Source of the DNA: Halorhabdus sp. CBA1104 | GTDB lineage: Archaea > Halobacteriota > Halobacteria > Halobacteriales > Haloarculaceae | NCBI RefSeq assembly: GCF_009690625.1 | Contig: NZ_CP033878.1 | Coordinates: forward strand, 1-64,000 | Direction of reading: 5' to 3' | Length of the DNA stretch: 64,000 bases | Shown here: positions 16,750 through 25,673 of the stretch, piece by piece | Numbering within the stretch: the first letter of the stretch is position 1 | How the letters are laid out: each line of letters begins with the position of its first letter | The notes under the pieces: generated by a model | What the model was told of the DNA's origin: nothing | Database searches by the model: none | What the model saw: the letters and a program-made list of their open reading frames with translations, nothing else | Translations under genes and position numbers: made by a program

Positions 16750-17315
16750 TTCAAAAACGCTGTCGGCGGTGAAACGAGTTCGTCGAGGACGTCGGCAGGG
16801 AGAACATGGAACACATCCACGAACTGGAGGACTGCGATTGTACCGCGACGTACCCAGACACTCGGCGAGAAATTCGGTGCGCGGCGATTGAGTTCGTTAT
16901 CCAGTGCAGGAAGCCAAATTGCCGCCGCAATCGCGGCCTCAGGCACGATTGGTTCGATCCAGACTGCGGCGAGTGCGGCGAAACCGAGCAGCCAGGTTTG
17001 GGCGATCGTCAGCACGATCCCAACCGCGACGGCGAACGTCAGTCCATCGTTCTCGGCGAATCCCTGTTCGAATGCCTGAGATGCTTGCTCCTGGAGAGTT
17101 GAGTGGTTCGCTATGAAGATAGCCGACAGGACAATTTCGCCCACCAGGGCCAGGAGAACGTAGCCGGCGGCGTGTGGAGCGACGAGAAACGCCAGAAGGA
17201 CCACCGGAAGCGAAAGGAATCCGTATACGACTGACCCGCGTGTGGCGTATAGAGACACCTCTCCCATCGCCTGCGCAATGATGACCGGAAGGGAGTGTTT
17301 CTCGCTCGTTGCCAT
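16728..17315 (-). CDS. Polytopic membrane protein (195 aa)
   Basis: About five hydrophobic helices, including GFLSLPVVLLAFLVAPHAAG and ALVGEIVLSAIFIA, with a polar C-terminal tail of 50 residues. There are no catalytic motifs and no family is recognised. The gene converges with, and slightly overlaps, the small membrane protein gene ending at 16749. Confidence 0.45.
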   Translation of the reverse strand: MATSEKHSLPVIIAQAMGEVSLYATRGSVVYGFLSLPVVLLAFLVAPHAAGYVLLALVGEIVLSAIFIANHSTLQEQASQAFEQGFAENDGLTFAVAVGIVLTIAQTWLLGFAALAAVWIEPIVPEAAIAAAIWLPALDNELNRRAPNFSPSVWVRRGTIAVLQFVDVFHVLPADVLDELVSPPTAFLNYGSSDV

Positions 17316-17445
17316 AGCTGAGCGTTATCGGGCCGGACTAGTAAGTGTGTTCCCGGCGGTAGCGAGATTGGATCTTTGTGAATGGCGTCCCGACGCCAGT
17401 CTTCTCTCGGCACCTTTTATTGACTCACCGAATGCATCGCCTGAC

Positions 17446-17724
17446 ATGACGAGGGGAGACCGATTGGTCGCCGGCGGTCTGATGGTGTTCGGACTTGTGG
17501 CCGTCATCGGTGGCGGCGTTGGACTCATGGAAGGATTCACCACCATGCAGGCGATCGAAGCCGGCGGGACACTGGCGCAGGCGATCTCGATCGAGGAGTA
17601 CAGCAGCGCACAGACGCAATTCAAGCTTGGCCTCGTTGCAGCGCTCAGTGGATTCGCGTTCATCCTCATTGGGGGCTTCGGCTGGGTCGGTGAGACGATC
17701 AAGGATCTCGCTCGCTCGGAGTAG
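17446..17724 (+). CDS. 92-aa two-span membrane protein, paralogue of 33532-33810
   Basis: ATG at 17446. A first helix (LVAGGLMVFGLVAVIGGGVG), a loop with TTMQAIEAGGTLAQAIS, and a second helix (LGLVAALSGFAFILIGGFG) ending in a charged tail. The protein at 33532-33810 has the same length, the same topology and a matching loop (TTMRMVEAGGIISQAVA), so they are paralogues about 16 kb apart at either side of the defence island. Function unknown. Confidence 0.55.
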   Translation: MTRGDRLVAGGLMVFGLVAVIGGGVGLMEGFTTMQAIEAGGTLAQAISIEEYSSAQTQFKLGLVAALSGFAFILIGGFGWVGETIKDLARSE

Positions 17725-17825
17725 CCAGCCAGTATCACGCGGTCGGCTGTGCTTCGCGACCAGACGGGTGCTTGTCGTCGAGCGCGTGCGGTACTGCGGG
17801 CGCGCGTGGGGTGGAGCCCTTGATC

Positions 17826-18047
17826 TCACTCGGCTTCGGACTCGTCCTCGTCGGGTGCCGTGGCAGTGGCGACCGCGCCCTCGATGCCCCGAAACAGGCC
17901 GTAGACTGCCAGGATCAGCCCCAGCACGAAGAGCGTGCCGAAGACCAGGAACTCGTCGAGGTAGGTGGCCGTCGTCGCGCCGTGGTACGTCAGCAGTGCA
18001 AAGACGATCCCGGTGACGACTTGCAGCGTGGGGAGGGCGTGGGACAT
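17826..18047 (-). CDS. Small two-span membrane protein (73 aa)
   Basis: Two hydrophobic segments (LQVVTGIVFALLTYHG and FLVFGTLFVLGLILAVYGLF) followed by an acidic tail. No family is recognised. It is the last gene before the promoter region of the defence island. From 18048 to 18287 I see no gene. Confidence 0.4.
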   Translation of the reverse strand: MSHALPTLQVVTGIVFALLTYHGATTATYLDEFLVFGTLFVLGLILAVYGLFRGIEGAVATATAPDEDESEAE

Positions 18048-18287
18048 GGCATCCTGTTCCCTGAGGATCGAAAAAGTTGGTTGTGCTTTGGCGACGTGTC
18101 GTGTGGTTACCGCTCGTGGGTGTCGGTCGGGCCGTTCCAGGTCGGATCGAGCTGGGTGTCGAGGGCGTCGTGGGGGAGGCCCTGCTCGGTGGCGAGGCGA
18201 TCGGCGAGTGACTATCGGGCGTGAGTGGTTGGGGGATGAACCGCGGGTGCCCCGTCCTGTTATCAGAGATAGACAATTCGAGTAAAA

Positions 18288-18297
18288 GGTTATACGC
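18288..18297 (+). promoter_or_regulatory. TATA box for the first GHKL cassette
   Basis: GGTTATACGC, preceded by AGTAAAA, is centred about 28 nt upstream of the ATG at 18321. This spacing predicts a transcript starting at or within a few bases of that ATG. Confidence 0.6.
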
Positions 18298-18320
18298 CAC
18301 GCCTACCACAGGTCGGGGAC

Positions 18321-18416
18321 ATGGGTCGAAAAAGACTATGCCCTGCTCAGATTCGTCGTCCCTCGATGGCACTCCCTTTGCTGGACCAAACACGGTTTAG
18401 CCATCGGAAAAGATGA
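18321..18416 (+). CDS. 31-aa leader ORF overlapping the GHKL ATPase start
   Basis: ATG at 18321 to TGA at 18414-18416. The ORF is placed for leaderless translation and its stop overlaps the ATPase start (ATGA at 18413). The peptide is Arg-rich (begins MGRKRLCPAQIRRP, ends SHRKR). The second cassette has the same device (26902-27027), which makes chance less likely. The probable role is translational coupling or attenuation. Confidence 0.5.
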   Translation: MGRKRLCPAQIRRPSMALPLLDQTRFSHRKR

Positions 18417-20409
18417 GCGGAGAACCACTCGACGTAGATTTCGAGAAGCAAGACTCTGGTGCAGAGTTCAACGGTGACGTCCCGACGAAGCACATCTTCG
18501 AAGAGAACTACGACAACTATTACGAGACGTTCGTCCGAGAGGTACTCCAGAACGCTAACGACGCGGGATTGGACAACGACGACCCAGTCCGCGTACGATT
18601 CACCTTCGAGGTTCTCTCGGGTGATGAACTGGACGACTTCAAGGAGACGATAGATTGGGACGAACTGGAGAGACACTTCCGTGCCCTCATCGGTGAAGAC
18701 CACATCCTTCGGCTCGACGAGTATCTCGATACACTCGAAGACACTGGCGAGATGCTCGTCCTCCGGATTGACGACTACAACACGATCGGTCTCGTAGGAG
18801 ACGAAGACGCGCGGTCCGGAAAGACTCCCTATACATCACTCGTACGGGATTGGCAAGTGACGTACAAAGAAGGAACCAGTTCCGGTGGGAGCCACGGTGT
18901 CGGGAAGAGCGTGCTGTGGGCGTCGTCGGGCGTCTCGACAGCTCTGTTCAACTCGAGACCCGCCGACCCCTCCGGGGATCGAACATCCCCACGTCTAATC
19001 GGTCGGTCGATACTTCCAGATCACTATTTGGACAACGACGCCACCGACCACCATCACCACGGCAAGTCGTGGATCGGGAGAGAGTCGTCCGACAACGACG
19101 TTAGTCGTCCGACTTCTGTGTGGGGATCGGAAGCGGAGGAACTGGCGAGTCGTCTCGATATGGATCGACCAGACGAGGTCCCCGGGACGTCGATCCTCAT
19201 TCCCGGTTTCTGTAGTCCAACGGGCAACATCCGTCCTGCAGTAGAAAACGTCATCCCGGAGTTCGTCCGCGCTGCGGCCCGGAACTTCTGGCCGGCGATC
19301 TACCGTGAACAGCTAGAGGTCGAAGTGCGGCGGGCGGGTGGGGACGAGTACGAGATTACGAACGAGTCGCTCGATCAGGTCCCCGAAGTCGCGCCATTTA
19401 TCGCGTGCTACGAGGGACGAGAGGATCCAGTCGACGAGATATCCGATCCTGGGGACGTCGGTGTCACTACGATACCGATCGAGTTCACTCCGAAAGATCA
19501 GGACTCGGAAATCTCCGGAGAGGCGACCCTCTGCGCCCGGAAGAAAGACCCGAGTGACGACGCCGATCCAGAACACGATCTCACGAACCACACCGCCCTC
19601 TTCCGCGGAGCGGGGATGATAGTGGATTACGAATCAAAGTCCGAACCGGCAGTATACGGGGACGACTACCATGGAGTCCTCATCGCTGGAGAAGCCCGCC
19701 TGTGGGGGATACCGACGGTATCGACCCGGACCCAGATACCGAGTCTGCAGTCGACGAGTTCTTGACCGCGGCAGAACCCGCATCGCACGATCGCTGGGAC
19801 TCCACTCCCATGCTGCGCAAGAAGTACAAATTGGGGTACGCGAAGACGGCACGTTCGCTCCAGGGAGAGGCGTTGAATCGGAAGCTGATAGAACTCGTCC
19901 AGAACGAGCGCGATATGGGTGGCCGCTTCGTGTCGTCTGTCGCCCAGCACCTCCCGGACTTCGATCAAGTCTCGACAAATATTCCCGAGGAAGGGGAGTC
20001 AGAGGACGATGATGACGACGAGACATCGTCGACACTAGAGGTAGACTGGCAGTGGGAGTTCGACGACAACAAGTGGATCTTCTCCGGGTGGGTCGAACCG
20101 ACGGACGAACCAGAGGGTGAGTGGGGTGTCGAGATCTCGATCCCGAAGAAGGGCGAAGACGGTGCAACGACCGGATACGAGAACGTCGCAGACGTGAGCT
20201 CCACCACTGGCGGAACAATCGTGACTCAGCAGGAATCCCCCAGAGACGGGCGATCGGATCGGGTCGGGATCGTGCGAGCCGAAGCCGATGTCGACGGATT
20301 CGAATTCGAGTGTCAGTCCGAGCGACTCGAGTCCTTGGACCCGTTCTCGGGCCACGGCGGCGAGACGACCCTCGGACTCACTCGTTCCGACCCGGGAGGT
20401 GACGACTGA
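18413..20409 (+). pseudogene. GHKL (Bergerat-fold) ATPase, cassette 1, broken by a one-base frameshift
   Basis: ATG at 18413. The N-terminal part (450 codons) shows the N-box EVLQNANDAG (about 43-52), a D-x-N-x-x-G type motif in LRIDDYNTIGL (117-127) and a G2/lid box GGSHGVGKSVLW (158-169), the ATP site of Hsp90/MutL/MORC-type GHKL ATPases. The frame breaks at a run of five G (19704-19708). A second frame from 19702 continues collinearly with the intact paralogue at 27024-28922 (PASHDRWDST aligns with PEHDDWQST) to 20409. One added G would restore a protein of about 665 aa. It may be a true mutation, a sequencing error, or frameshifting. The C-terminal half is beta-rich. Confidence 0.75.
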
Positions 20410-21386
20410 TGCCCGTCCTCTACGAAGAGGCGTTTGGTGAGATCGACTTGGAACTGACAGAGTACGAATTCGACAACTCTGGATTGGGTGAATTCGATTC
20501 TCCTCGTCGGCCGTCACTGAAACAGTATACCGACTCCGGTTGGACCGAGATTACCCTGTCTGGAGAGATTACTCTCCCAGCGAGTACACTCGAGTTGTTC
20601 CCCAACGACGAGCGGGCGGATCCACCTGGTGAACTTCTCCTCGCGATCGACTGCCTAGACACCCACTATCGATTCGGGACCACAATCGAGGACAGTGATA
20701 TCGAGGCCACGACCTACACGTTCGAGGAGACTCTATCTCGGGACTACGCCTACGGTGACGTAGAGCTGCGCCCGATCTTGGTCCGTACCGAGCCCTGTGA
20801 CGAGGAGAAGTACGCTCAGTATCCGTACATGCGGATTGCCGACGGCCCGGAAGCAATCGTCTCGTTCGACGACGTGGAGACCGAAGGGTCGAATCTCATG
20901 GACGTACGGTTCGAGAGTTTCGAGAAGAGGGAAGTCGTCCCCGACCACAACCTCTACTACCTCGATAGGACCGACGTCAGTAGCCCCCGGGTGTGGGTCA
21001 ACGAAGACTACGAACTCATCACCCGAGTCCTGGACCACGATGCACACACTGGGTGGGCTGCGGACATGCAGTCCGGTCTCGCCCCTTGGATCGCGAACAA
21101 CGTCGTCTCCGAACTGGTGCTGTGGGCGATTCTCTGTGCCGAGGACGGAGAGTTCGACGCGGACTGGCAAGAGCCTCTACTAGAGAAGTACGGCCCCGAT
21201 ATCTACGAGGCCATGGACGCAGAAGAGCCCGAAGAACTACACGAGCAGTTGGCGGAGGGTGGAGACGAGGCCCACTATCTCGTCAACGTGGTCAACAAAG
21301 TCGTTCAAGACCAGGTCAGAGTGACACCCCCGTTGGAGGAGTTCATCGAGAACCAAGCGACCGACTACTTCTTGGAGGGGAGTTGA
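20409..21386 (+). CDS. Cassette 1 second protein, unrecognised (325 aa)
   Basis: ATG at 20409 overlaps the ATPase stop by one base. Residues 1-180 are beta-rich and residues 200-325 helical. It is clearly related to the protein at 28926-29957: both share an FP-x-DE...PP stretch, a C-x-DT-x-YR element, VELRPxLVRT and a central LYYLD followed by P-x-(V/L)W-(V/I)N. No catalytic motif is obvious. Its conserved place between the ATPase and the DUF6339-like gene suggests an obligate partner or adaptor. No family name is recognised. Confidence 0.65.
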   Translation: MPVLYEEAFGEIDLELTEYEFDNSGLGEFDSPRRPSLKQYTDSGWTEITLSGEITLPASTLELFPNDERADPPGELLLAIDCLDTHYRFGTTIEDSDIEATTYTFEETLSRDYAYGDVELRPILVRTEPCDEEKYAQYPYMRIADGPEAIVSFDDVETEGSNLMDVRFESFEKREVVPDHNLYYLDRTDVSSPRVWVNEDYELITRVLDHDAHTGWAADMQSGLAPWIANNVVSELVLWAILCAEDGEFDADWQEPLLEKYGPDIYEAMDAEEPEELHEQLAEGGDEAHYLVNVVNKVVQDQVRVTPPLEEFIENQATDYFLEGS

Positions 21387-21389
21387 ACG

Positions 21390-22118
21390 ATGGCACGACT
21401 GTACGAACTCACAGTGAATGGACGAAAGGACGTCGACGACGAGTCGTTCCTCTTCGGAGGGGAAGACTACGACGAAGAGTGGGCAAGGAGACACCGGAAA
21501 GAGACAGAACTACGTGCCGACTTGGATCGCGTCGAAGAGAAGCTCGAAGAGGCGATGGACAAGTACGATCCCGAGGACGAGGAGACAGAAGGCATCGAGA
21601 AGATAGACCAGTTCGTAGCGCCGACGATTCACGACGCGATCAACATCACCCCACGCGAGGCCGCCCGAGAGGGGATCTGGCACTACCTCGCCGTCGTCGA
21701 ATTTCCAGAATTCGTCCGCCATCGGTGGCCACCCGACGCAACACAACGAACCAGGCAATCGATGAAAGAGAAGTTTCTCGGTCGGCACCGAGACGTCTAC
21801 TCGAATGCTTTCCACCGGCTCTGGTGGATTGCCGAGCTGACCCACAACTCGAACTTAGACGACGAGTACCGCCGTACCGTCGAAGCGCTGGAAACTCAGC
21901 GGTTGGCAAACACCATCTTCGACCGCGACTTCCACCGTTCACCCGAGGTCGTCCAAGCCTGTGTAGAGGCTCTCGCGGGAGAGTCCAACGACGTCATCGA
22001 ACAGGTCACCTACCGTATCAACCACGGATTCTCGGCTGTCTCTCTCGAAGCGATGTCTCAGACAGAGATCCAGGACCGCGTGGAGACCATTCGCGACGAG
22101 ATCGTCTATCGCGACTAG
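21390..22118 (+). CDS. Cassette 1 DUF6339-like protein (242 aa)
   Basis: The gene starts three bases after its neighbour. The core has the features I associate with the DUF6339 family: WHYLAVVEFPEFVRHRW, MKEKFLG, and then SNAFHRLWWIAELTH in the middle. The ending is helical. A close relative lies at 29959-30651. I recall DUF6339 proteins near methyltransferases and GHKL ATPases in bacterial restriction-type loci, but the biochemical role is unknown to me. It converges with the McrC-like gene after 15 bp. Confidence 0.65.
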   Translation: MARLYELTVNGRKDVDDESFLFGGEDYDEEWARRHRKETELRADLDRVEEKLEEAMDKYDPEDEETEGIEKIDQFVAPTIHDAINITPREAAREGIWHYLAVVEFPEFVRHRWPPDATQRTRQSMKEKFLGRHRDVYSNAFHRLWWIAELTHNSNLDDEYRRTVEALETQRLANTIFDRDFHRSPEVVQACVEALAGESNDVIEQVTYRINHGFSAVSLEAMSQTEIQDRVETIRDEIVYRD

Positions 22119-22133
22119 ACGGACGAAGAGTTA

Positions 22134-23573
22134 TCAGAAGGGGATCTTTGGGCTATCTCCGTACTCGTAAACTGTCAACTCGTCCGGGTACGTATCGAAG
22201 TCGTACGGAGATTCGTCCACGAAGAGAGCGGCCTCGATTCGGTCGTCCTCTAACAGTTCTCCGGAACTCGCGAAGAACTCTTTGCCCCCGCTCTCGTGGA
22301 CGTGCAGTCCAGATACCGTCTCGAGTATTTGTTCGACTCCTTCGCGAACAGTCTTTTGACTTTTGGAGTACTTCACTTCGCCCAGCATCACTTTGTCGAG
22401 TTCTCTCGACTCGAGGTCTCTCCGAACGACTACGATATCCGGACGACGGTTGACCGTATCGGCTGTTCTCGCTCTCGATATCTCGTCGTAGAACGGCGCG
22501 AACGTTCGAACGAATCGTCGCTTCTGTGAGAAGAAGTCGGCGTTAGTTTCGTCCGTTTCGGGAGGTCTCGAATCACGATCGGAGGTCTGGAATCGAAGTC
22601 CTGCCGGGTTGTGGGAGTCGTGGAACAACGTGTACTCGTCATCCGAGGTGCTCCATTTCGCAACCACTCCACTCTGTGCCGATTGGCGAACGAGTTCGAG
22701 TCGCGGTGATGGTACCGATTCCAGAAGCTTGAACGCCCAGTAGAACTCGAAGAGTACCTCGGTGCCGTCGGAGTCGATCGAGGAACTCTCTGGTCCCGGA
22801 GTCAAGAAGAACTGTTTGAGAAGCCGCCGAGCCTCACTTGGATAGAGATCGTGTCTTTGGAGTCGGCGGTAGTACTGGAGTAACGTGGCCGCTTCCCTGT
22901 ACAACTCCGATCGAGCCCTGGACACATTGTCGATATCTTCGAACGGAAGTCGTTCGTCTGGTTCGTCTATCTGATTCAGGTACGGATTTTCGTCCAACGT
23001 CTCTCTGAGGTGATGCGGGTACTGCTCTTGGTCTGTCCACGGAGCAGCCCACGCGTAGTCCGTGTCAGAGTCGACGATACCCCGGATCCGCTGTTCGACG
23101 ATCTCGTCGATGACGTACAGTAACCGTTTCAGAACGCGGTTCTCGGGTAGATCGAACCGTTTCGTGGGTTCACCGTACGCGAAGACACGTTCGGCGTTAC
23201 CCGGTCGTTTCCCTCTCGCGGCAATAGTTTCTCTCCAGTCTACCGGGCCTCGGATCAAATCTTCCGTAATCTCGATCGGGCGGCCCATCGTCGTCTTGAG
23301 TCGACGGATCCGATCGGGAAGTTCTTCGACGAAGGGGAGAACACCATTCACCTCTCTCCCGGTGTCGGTCTCGATCTTCCCTTGAGTGAGGACGAAGTAC
23401 AGATCGAGCAACTCGTCGAGGTCTTCGATTTTCAACGAGGGGGTGGCCTTCTCCACGAACGAGTCGACACGTATCCCCTCCGCGACGTACGTGTTGAACA
23501 ATTCTGCGACGTCGCGGACGAGAGTCTCTCTATCGGTCTTTTCAAGCCCGTTCCCCTCGGATTCGGTCGACAT
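22134..23573 (-). CDS. McrC-like PD-(D/E)XK nuclease (479 aa)
   Basis: The N-terminal 370 residues are helical with McrC/LlaJI-like features (conserved NRVLKRLLYVIDEI). The C-terminal part carries a nuclease core: PD in NRRPDIVVV (about 378-379) and E-x-K in KVMLGEVKYSK (about 399-401), followed by a helix with Glu and Gln. This is the arrangement of McrC-type restriction subunits, which cut DNA when driven by McrB. The start at 23573 lies three bases after the McrB-like stop, so the two are cotranscribed. Confidence 0.75.
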   Translation of the reverse strand: MSTESEGNGLEKTDRETLVRDVAELFNTYVAEGIRVDSFVEKATPSLKIEDLDELLDLYFVLTQGKIETDTGREVNGVLPFVEELPDRIRRLKTTMGRPIEITEDLIRGPVDWRETIAARGKRPGNAERVFAYGEPTKRFDLPENRVLKRLLYVIDEIVEQRIRGIVDSDTDYAWAAPWTDQEQYPHHLRETLDENPYLNQIDEPDERLPFEDIDNVSRARSELYREAATLLQYYRRLQRHDLYPSEARRLLKQFFLTPGPESSSIDSDGTEVLFEFYWAFKLLESVPSPRLELVRQSAQSGVVAKWSTSDDEYTLFHDSHNPAGLRFQTSDRDSRPPETDETNADFFSQKRRFVRTFAPFYDEISRARTADTVNRRPDIVVVRRDLESRELDKVMLGEVKYSKSQKTVREGVEQILETVSGLHVHESGGKEFFASSGELLEDDRIEAALFVDESPYDFDTYPDELTVYEYGDSPKIPF

Positions 23574-23576
23574 CGA

Positions 23577-25580
23577 TCACGCTCCGAACCGATCGAAGTC
23601 GTTGCTCGTCAAGTCGAAGTACTCCCGCCCGAACTCCAACAGCTCTGATCTGTCGAGATCCGGATCCTCAAGCTCGATCAACTCCTCTAAGAGTGCGACT
23701 TGATCCCGAGTCGGGAGTCCTTCGAACTGCGGAAGTACGTACATGGTGACGGCACCTGTGAAATCCCCGTCGGTCGCCTGAACGAACTGCAGGACGTCTT
23801 TGGCGATCGCAGGTCCGATGTCTCGGGAATCGCCCTCGTTCACACGTCTCCACAGCTTCGCGACATCACGGTAGTAGCTGCCCGAATCTTCGATCTCGTC
23901 CCAGGCATCAACGTAGCGCTGGACGAGGCCGATATCGATCTCGCTCGGATCGGGTGCCGGGACTGTCACGAACGCGAAGCGACGCATGAACGCGAAACTG
24001 AGATCGTAGAGTGACGTCTTGTCGTACGTATTCATCGTCGCGAGTAACCTCCAATCGTCCGGAATGACGTACCTATTCTCGGTCGCATCCGCGGTCGACG
24101 CACCCGTCGAACCGTCGACGACGACACGCGATTCGTTCTCGTGTTCGAACGGGAGTGTCACCGTTCCTCCAGTCAACGCCGTGAAGAGAGATCCGAACGC
24201 CTTGTCGATGTCGCAGCGGTTGATCTCGTCGATGACCAGCCACTGACTCGACGCCGAAGTGTCCCCACCTTCGAACGTCTCTACGAAGATACCTGGTGTG
24301 AACTCTAACTCGCCACTCGCGCCGGGTCGATATCCGCCGATCGTGTCGAACGTGGACCAGTCTGCGGTTGCTGTGACTGTCCGGTGTCCTCCAGGGCAAC
24401 TCGCCGAAGCGACTGCCTCCGCCAGTTCTGTCTTCCCAGTGCCCGGAGGGCCCGTGAATATGACGTGTTTTCCCGTCCGAAGGGCGGAGAGAACCCGTCC
24501 GACGAGAGTCTCCGTATCCGGGAACACGATGTTGTCCAAGTCGACTTCGTCGACTGCGGCTGGAATTTCGGGAGACGGTCGTTCTCGAGTCGTCTCGTCC
24601 GCCGATCCGAGGTGATCCTTCAGTTCCGACTCAGTCAGCGAACCAGTATACAGTAACTCTCGAACCACATCCTCGAACGTGTTCCCGTCCAATCGGGCGA
24701 AGGCGTGACCAGCGATCCCGTCGCTCACATCGACGGTCGTCCACTCTTCGCTCACGGGGAGCCAGACGACCGAGACCTGGTGTTCGTGGGCATCGTTCTC
24801 TTCACGGATCTTCGATGGGTGCTTAGCGTTGTAAGGAGCGACTACACGTCCGATTCCGTACACCCGCGATTCACCACCGTAGCGGTGTTTAGCTACGACG
24901 ATGTCGTCTTTCCTCAATTCCTCTTGAAAGAGATACGCTTGATACTCGCCATATTGGTGACTCGACTCGTCGTATCGAGAGACCTCTTCGATCCGCTCTT
25001 CTCGAGACTCGTATCCTACACTTTCGACTAGTGAGTGACCGAGCGATGCGATCGAACGGTCGCTCCAAACCTCCCAGAGGTCTGCTCCCTCACCTGGTGT
25101 GATCTGCCAGAGATCACGGTCTCCCAATGCTTCCATCACGTCTGCAGTATCGGGTTGAACTTCACGGGCCGTTCCGTCGTCTTCGATTAGAATTCGGGTG
25201 CCCCGCTCCTCCAGTTGTCGCGATAGTTTCGCCGCATCGTCGTCACTCAGATCGTAATAGATATCGTCGTTAGAGAGGCGGTCGAGACCCTCTAGCTCGC
25301 CGGTATCGATACGATACACTGGATCCTCGAATTCGAACCGGGCTTGATTGGGGAAGTCGTACTGGTGACCCTCCAATGCCCCGGGAACCAGGGTTTGGAG
25401 ACCGTCCGTCTGGGCTTCGAAGGGTCCGAAGATGACGCCAGCCTCGAAATCGTGGAGAAAGAGCGAATCTCCACTTTGTACGTCGTGATCCCCCATCCGA
25501 TCTCCCCCTCCTACCAACTGTCTACGTAAGCACTCCTGTCGCGTCTGCCCGTCACAGTGGAACTTCCACGCGTTCGTCAT
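23577..25580 (-). CDS. McrB-like AAA+ GTPase/ATPase with N-terminal DCD-like domain (667 aa)
   Basis: I use the ATG at 25580 rather than 25496 because residues 1-100 then form a complete DCD-like domain: AWKFHCDGQTRQECLRRQL, then GDSLFLHDFEAGVIFGPFEA. Residues about 160-290 look like a second PUA/EVE-type reader (WSDRSIASLG and VYGIGRVVAPY with VVWLPV). The AAA+ part has Walker A GPPGTGKTE (377-385), Walker B WLVIDEINRCDID (447-459) and the McrB signature LLATMNTYDKTSLYDLSFAF. In McrBC systems this subunit recognises modified DNA and drives the nuclease. Two reader regions in one McrB are unusual. An inverted repeat overlaps its TATA region. Confidence 0.8.
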   Translation of the reverse strand: MTNAWKFHCDGQTRQECLRRQLVGGGDRMGDHDVQSGDSLFLHDFEAGVIFGPFEAQTDGLQTLVPGALEGHQYDFPNQARFEFEDPVYRIDTGELEGLDRLSNDDIYYDLSDDDAAKLSRQLEERGTRILIEDDGTAREVQPDTADVMEALGDRDLWQITPGEGADLWEVWSDRSIASLGHSLVESVGYESREERIEEVSRYDESSHQYGEYQAYLFQEELRKDDIVVAKHRYGGESRVYGIGRVVAPYNAKHPSKIREENDAHEHQVSVVWLPVSEEWTTVDVSDGIAGHAFARLDGNTFEDVVRELLYTGSLTESELKDHLGSADETTRERPSPEIPAAVDEVDLDNIVFPDTETLVGRVLSALRTGKHVIFTGPPGTGKTELAEAVASASCPGGHRTVTATADWSTFDTIGGYRPGASGELEFTPGIFVETFEGGDTSASSQWLVIDEINRCDIDKAFGSLFTALTGGTVTLPFEHENESRVVVDGSTGASTADATENRYVIPDDWRLLATMNTYDKTSLYDLSFAFMRRFAFVTVPAPDPSEIDIGLVQRYVDAWDEIEDSGSYYRDVAKLWRRVNEGDSRDIGPAIAKDVLQFVQATDGDFTGAVTMYVLPQFEGLPTRDQVALLEELIELEDPDLDRSELLEFGREYFDLTSNDFDRFGA

Positions 25581-25600
25581 TGCTCCACCCTGGCAGGGCT

Positions 25601-25619
25601 CGACAATTAACAGTTGTCG
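25601..25619. promoter_or_regulatory. Inverted repeat over the McrB-like promoter
   Basis: CGACAA-ttaacag-TTGTCG, with 6-bp perfect arms. Its AT centre (TTAA) lies about 28 nt upstream of the ATG at 25580, so a bound repressor would block TBP. No cognate regulator gene is obvious in the island. Confidence 0.45.
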
Positions 25620-25673
25620 TCGTTTCTTGACTCTCGACAGAGGTGGGTGAAAACTTCAGTACCAATCCAAGAA

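Noticed and set aside
19700-19710. Programmed -1 frameshifting in the GHKL ATPase
   Set aside because: There is a G-run but no clear slippery heptamer or downstream pseudoknot, and the intact paralogue has no such site; mutation or sequencing error is simpler.
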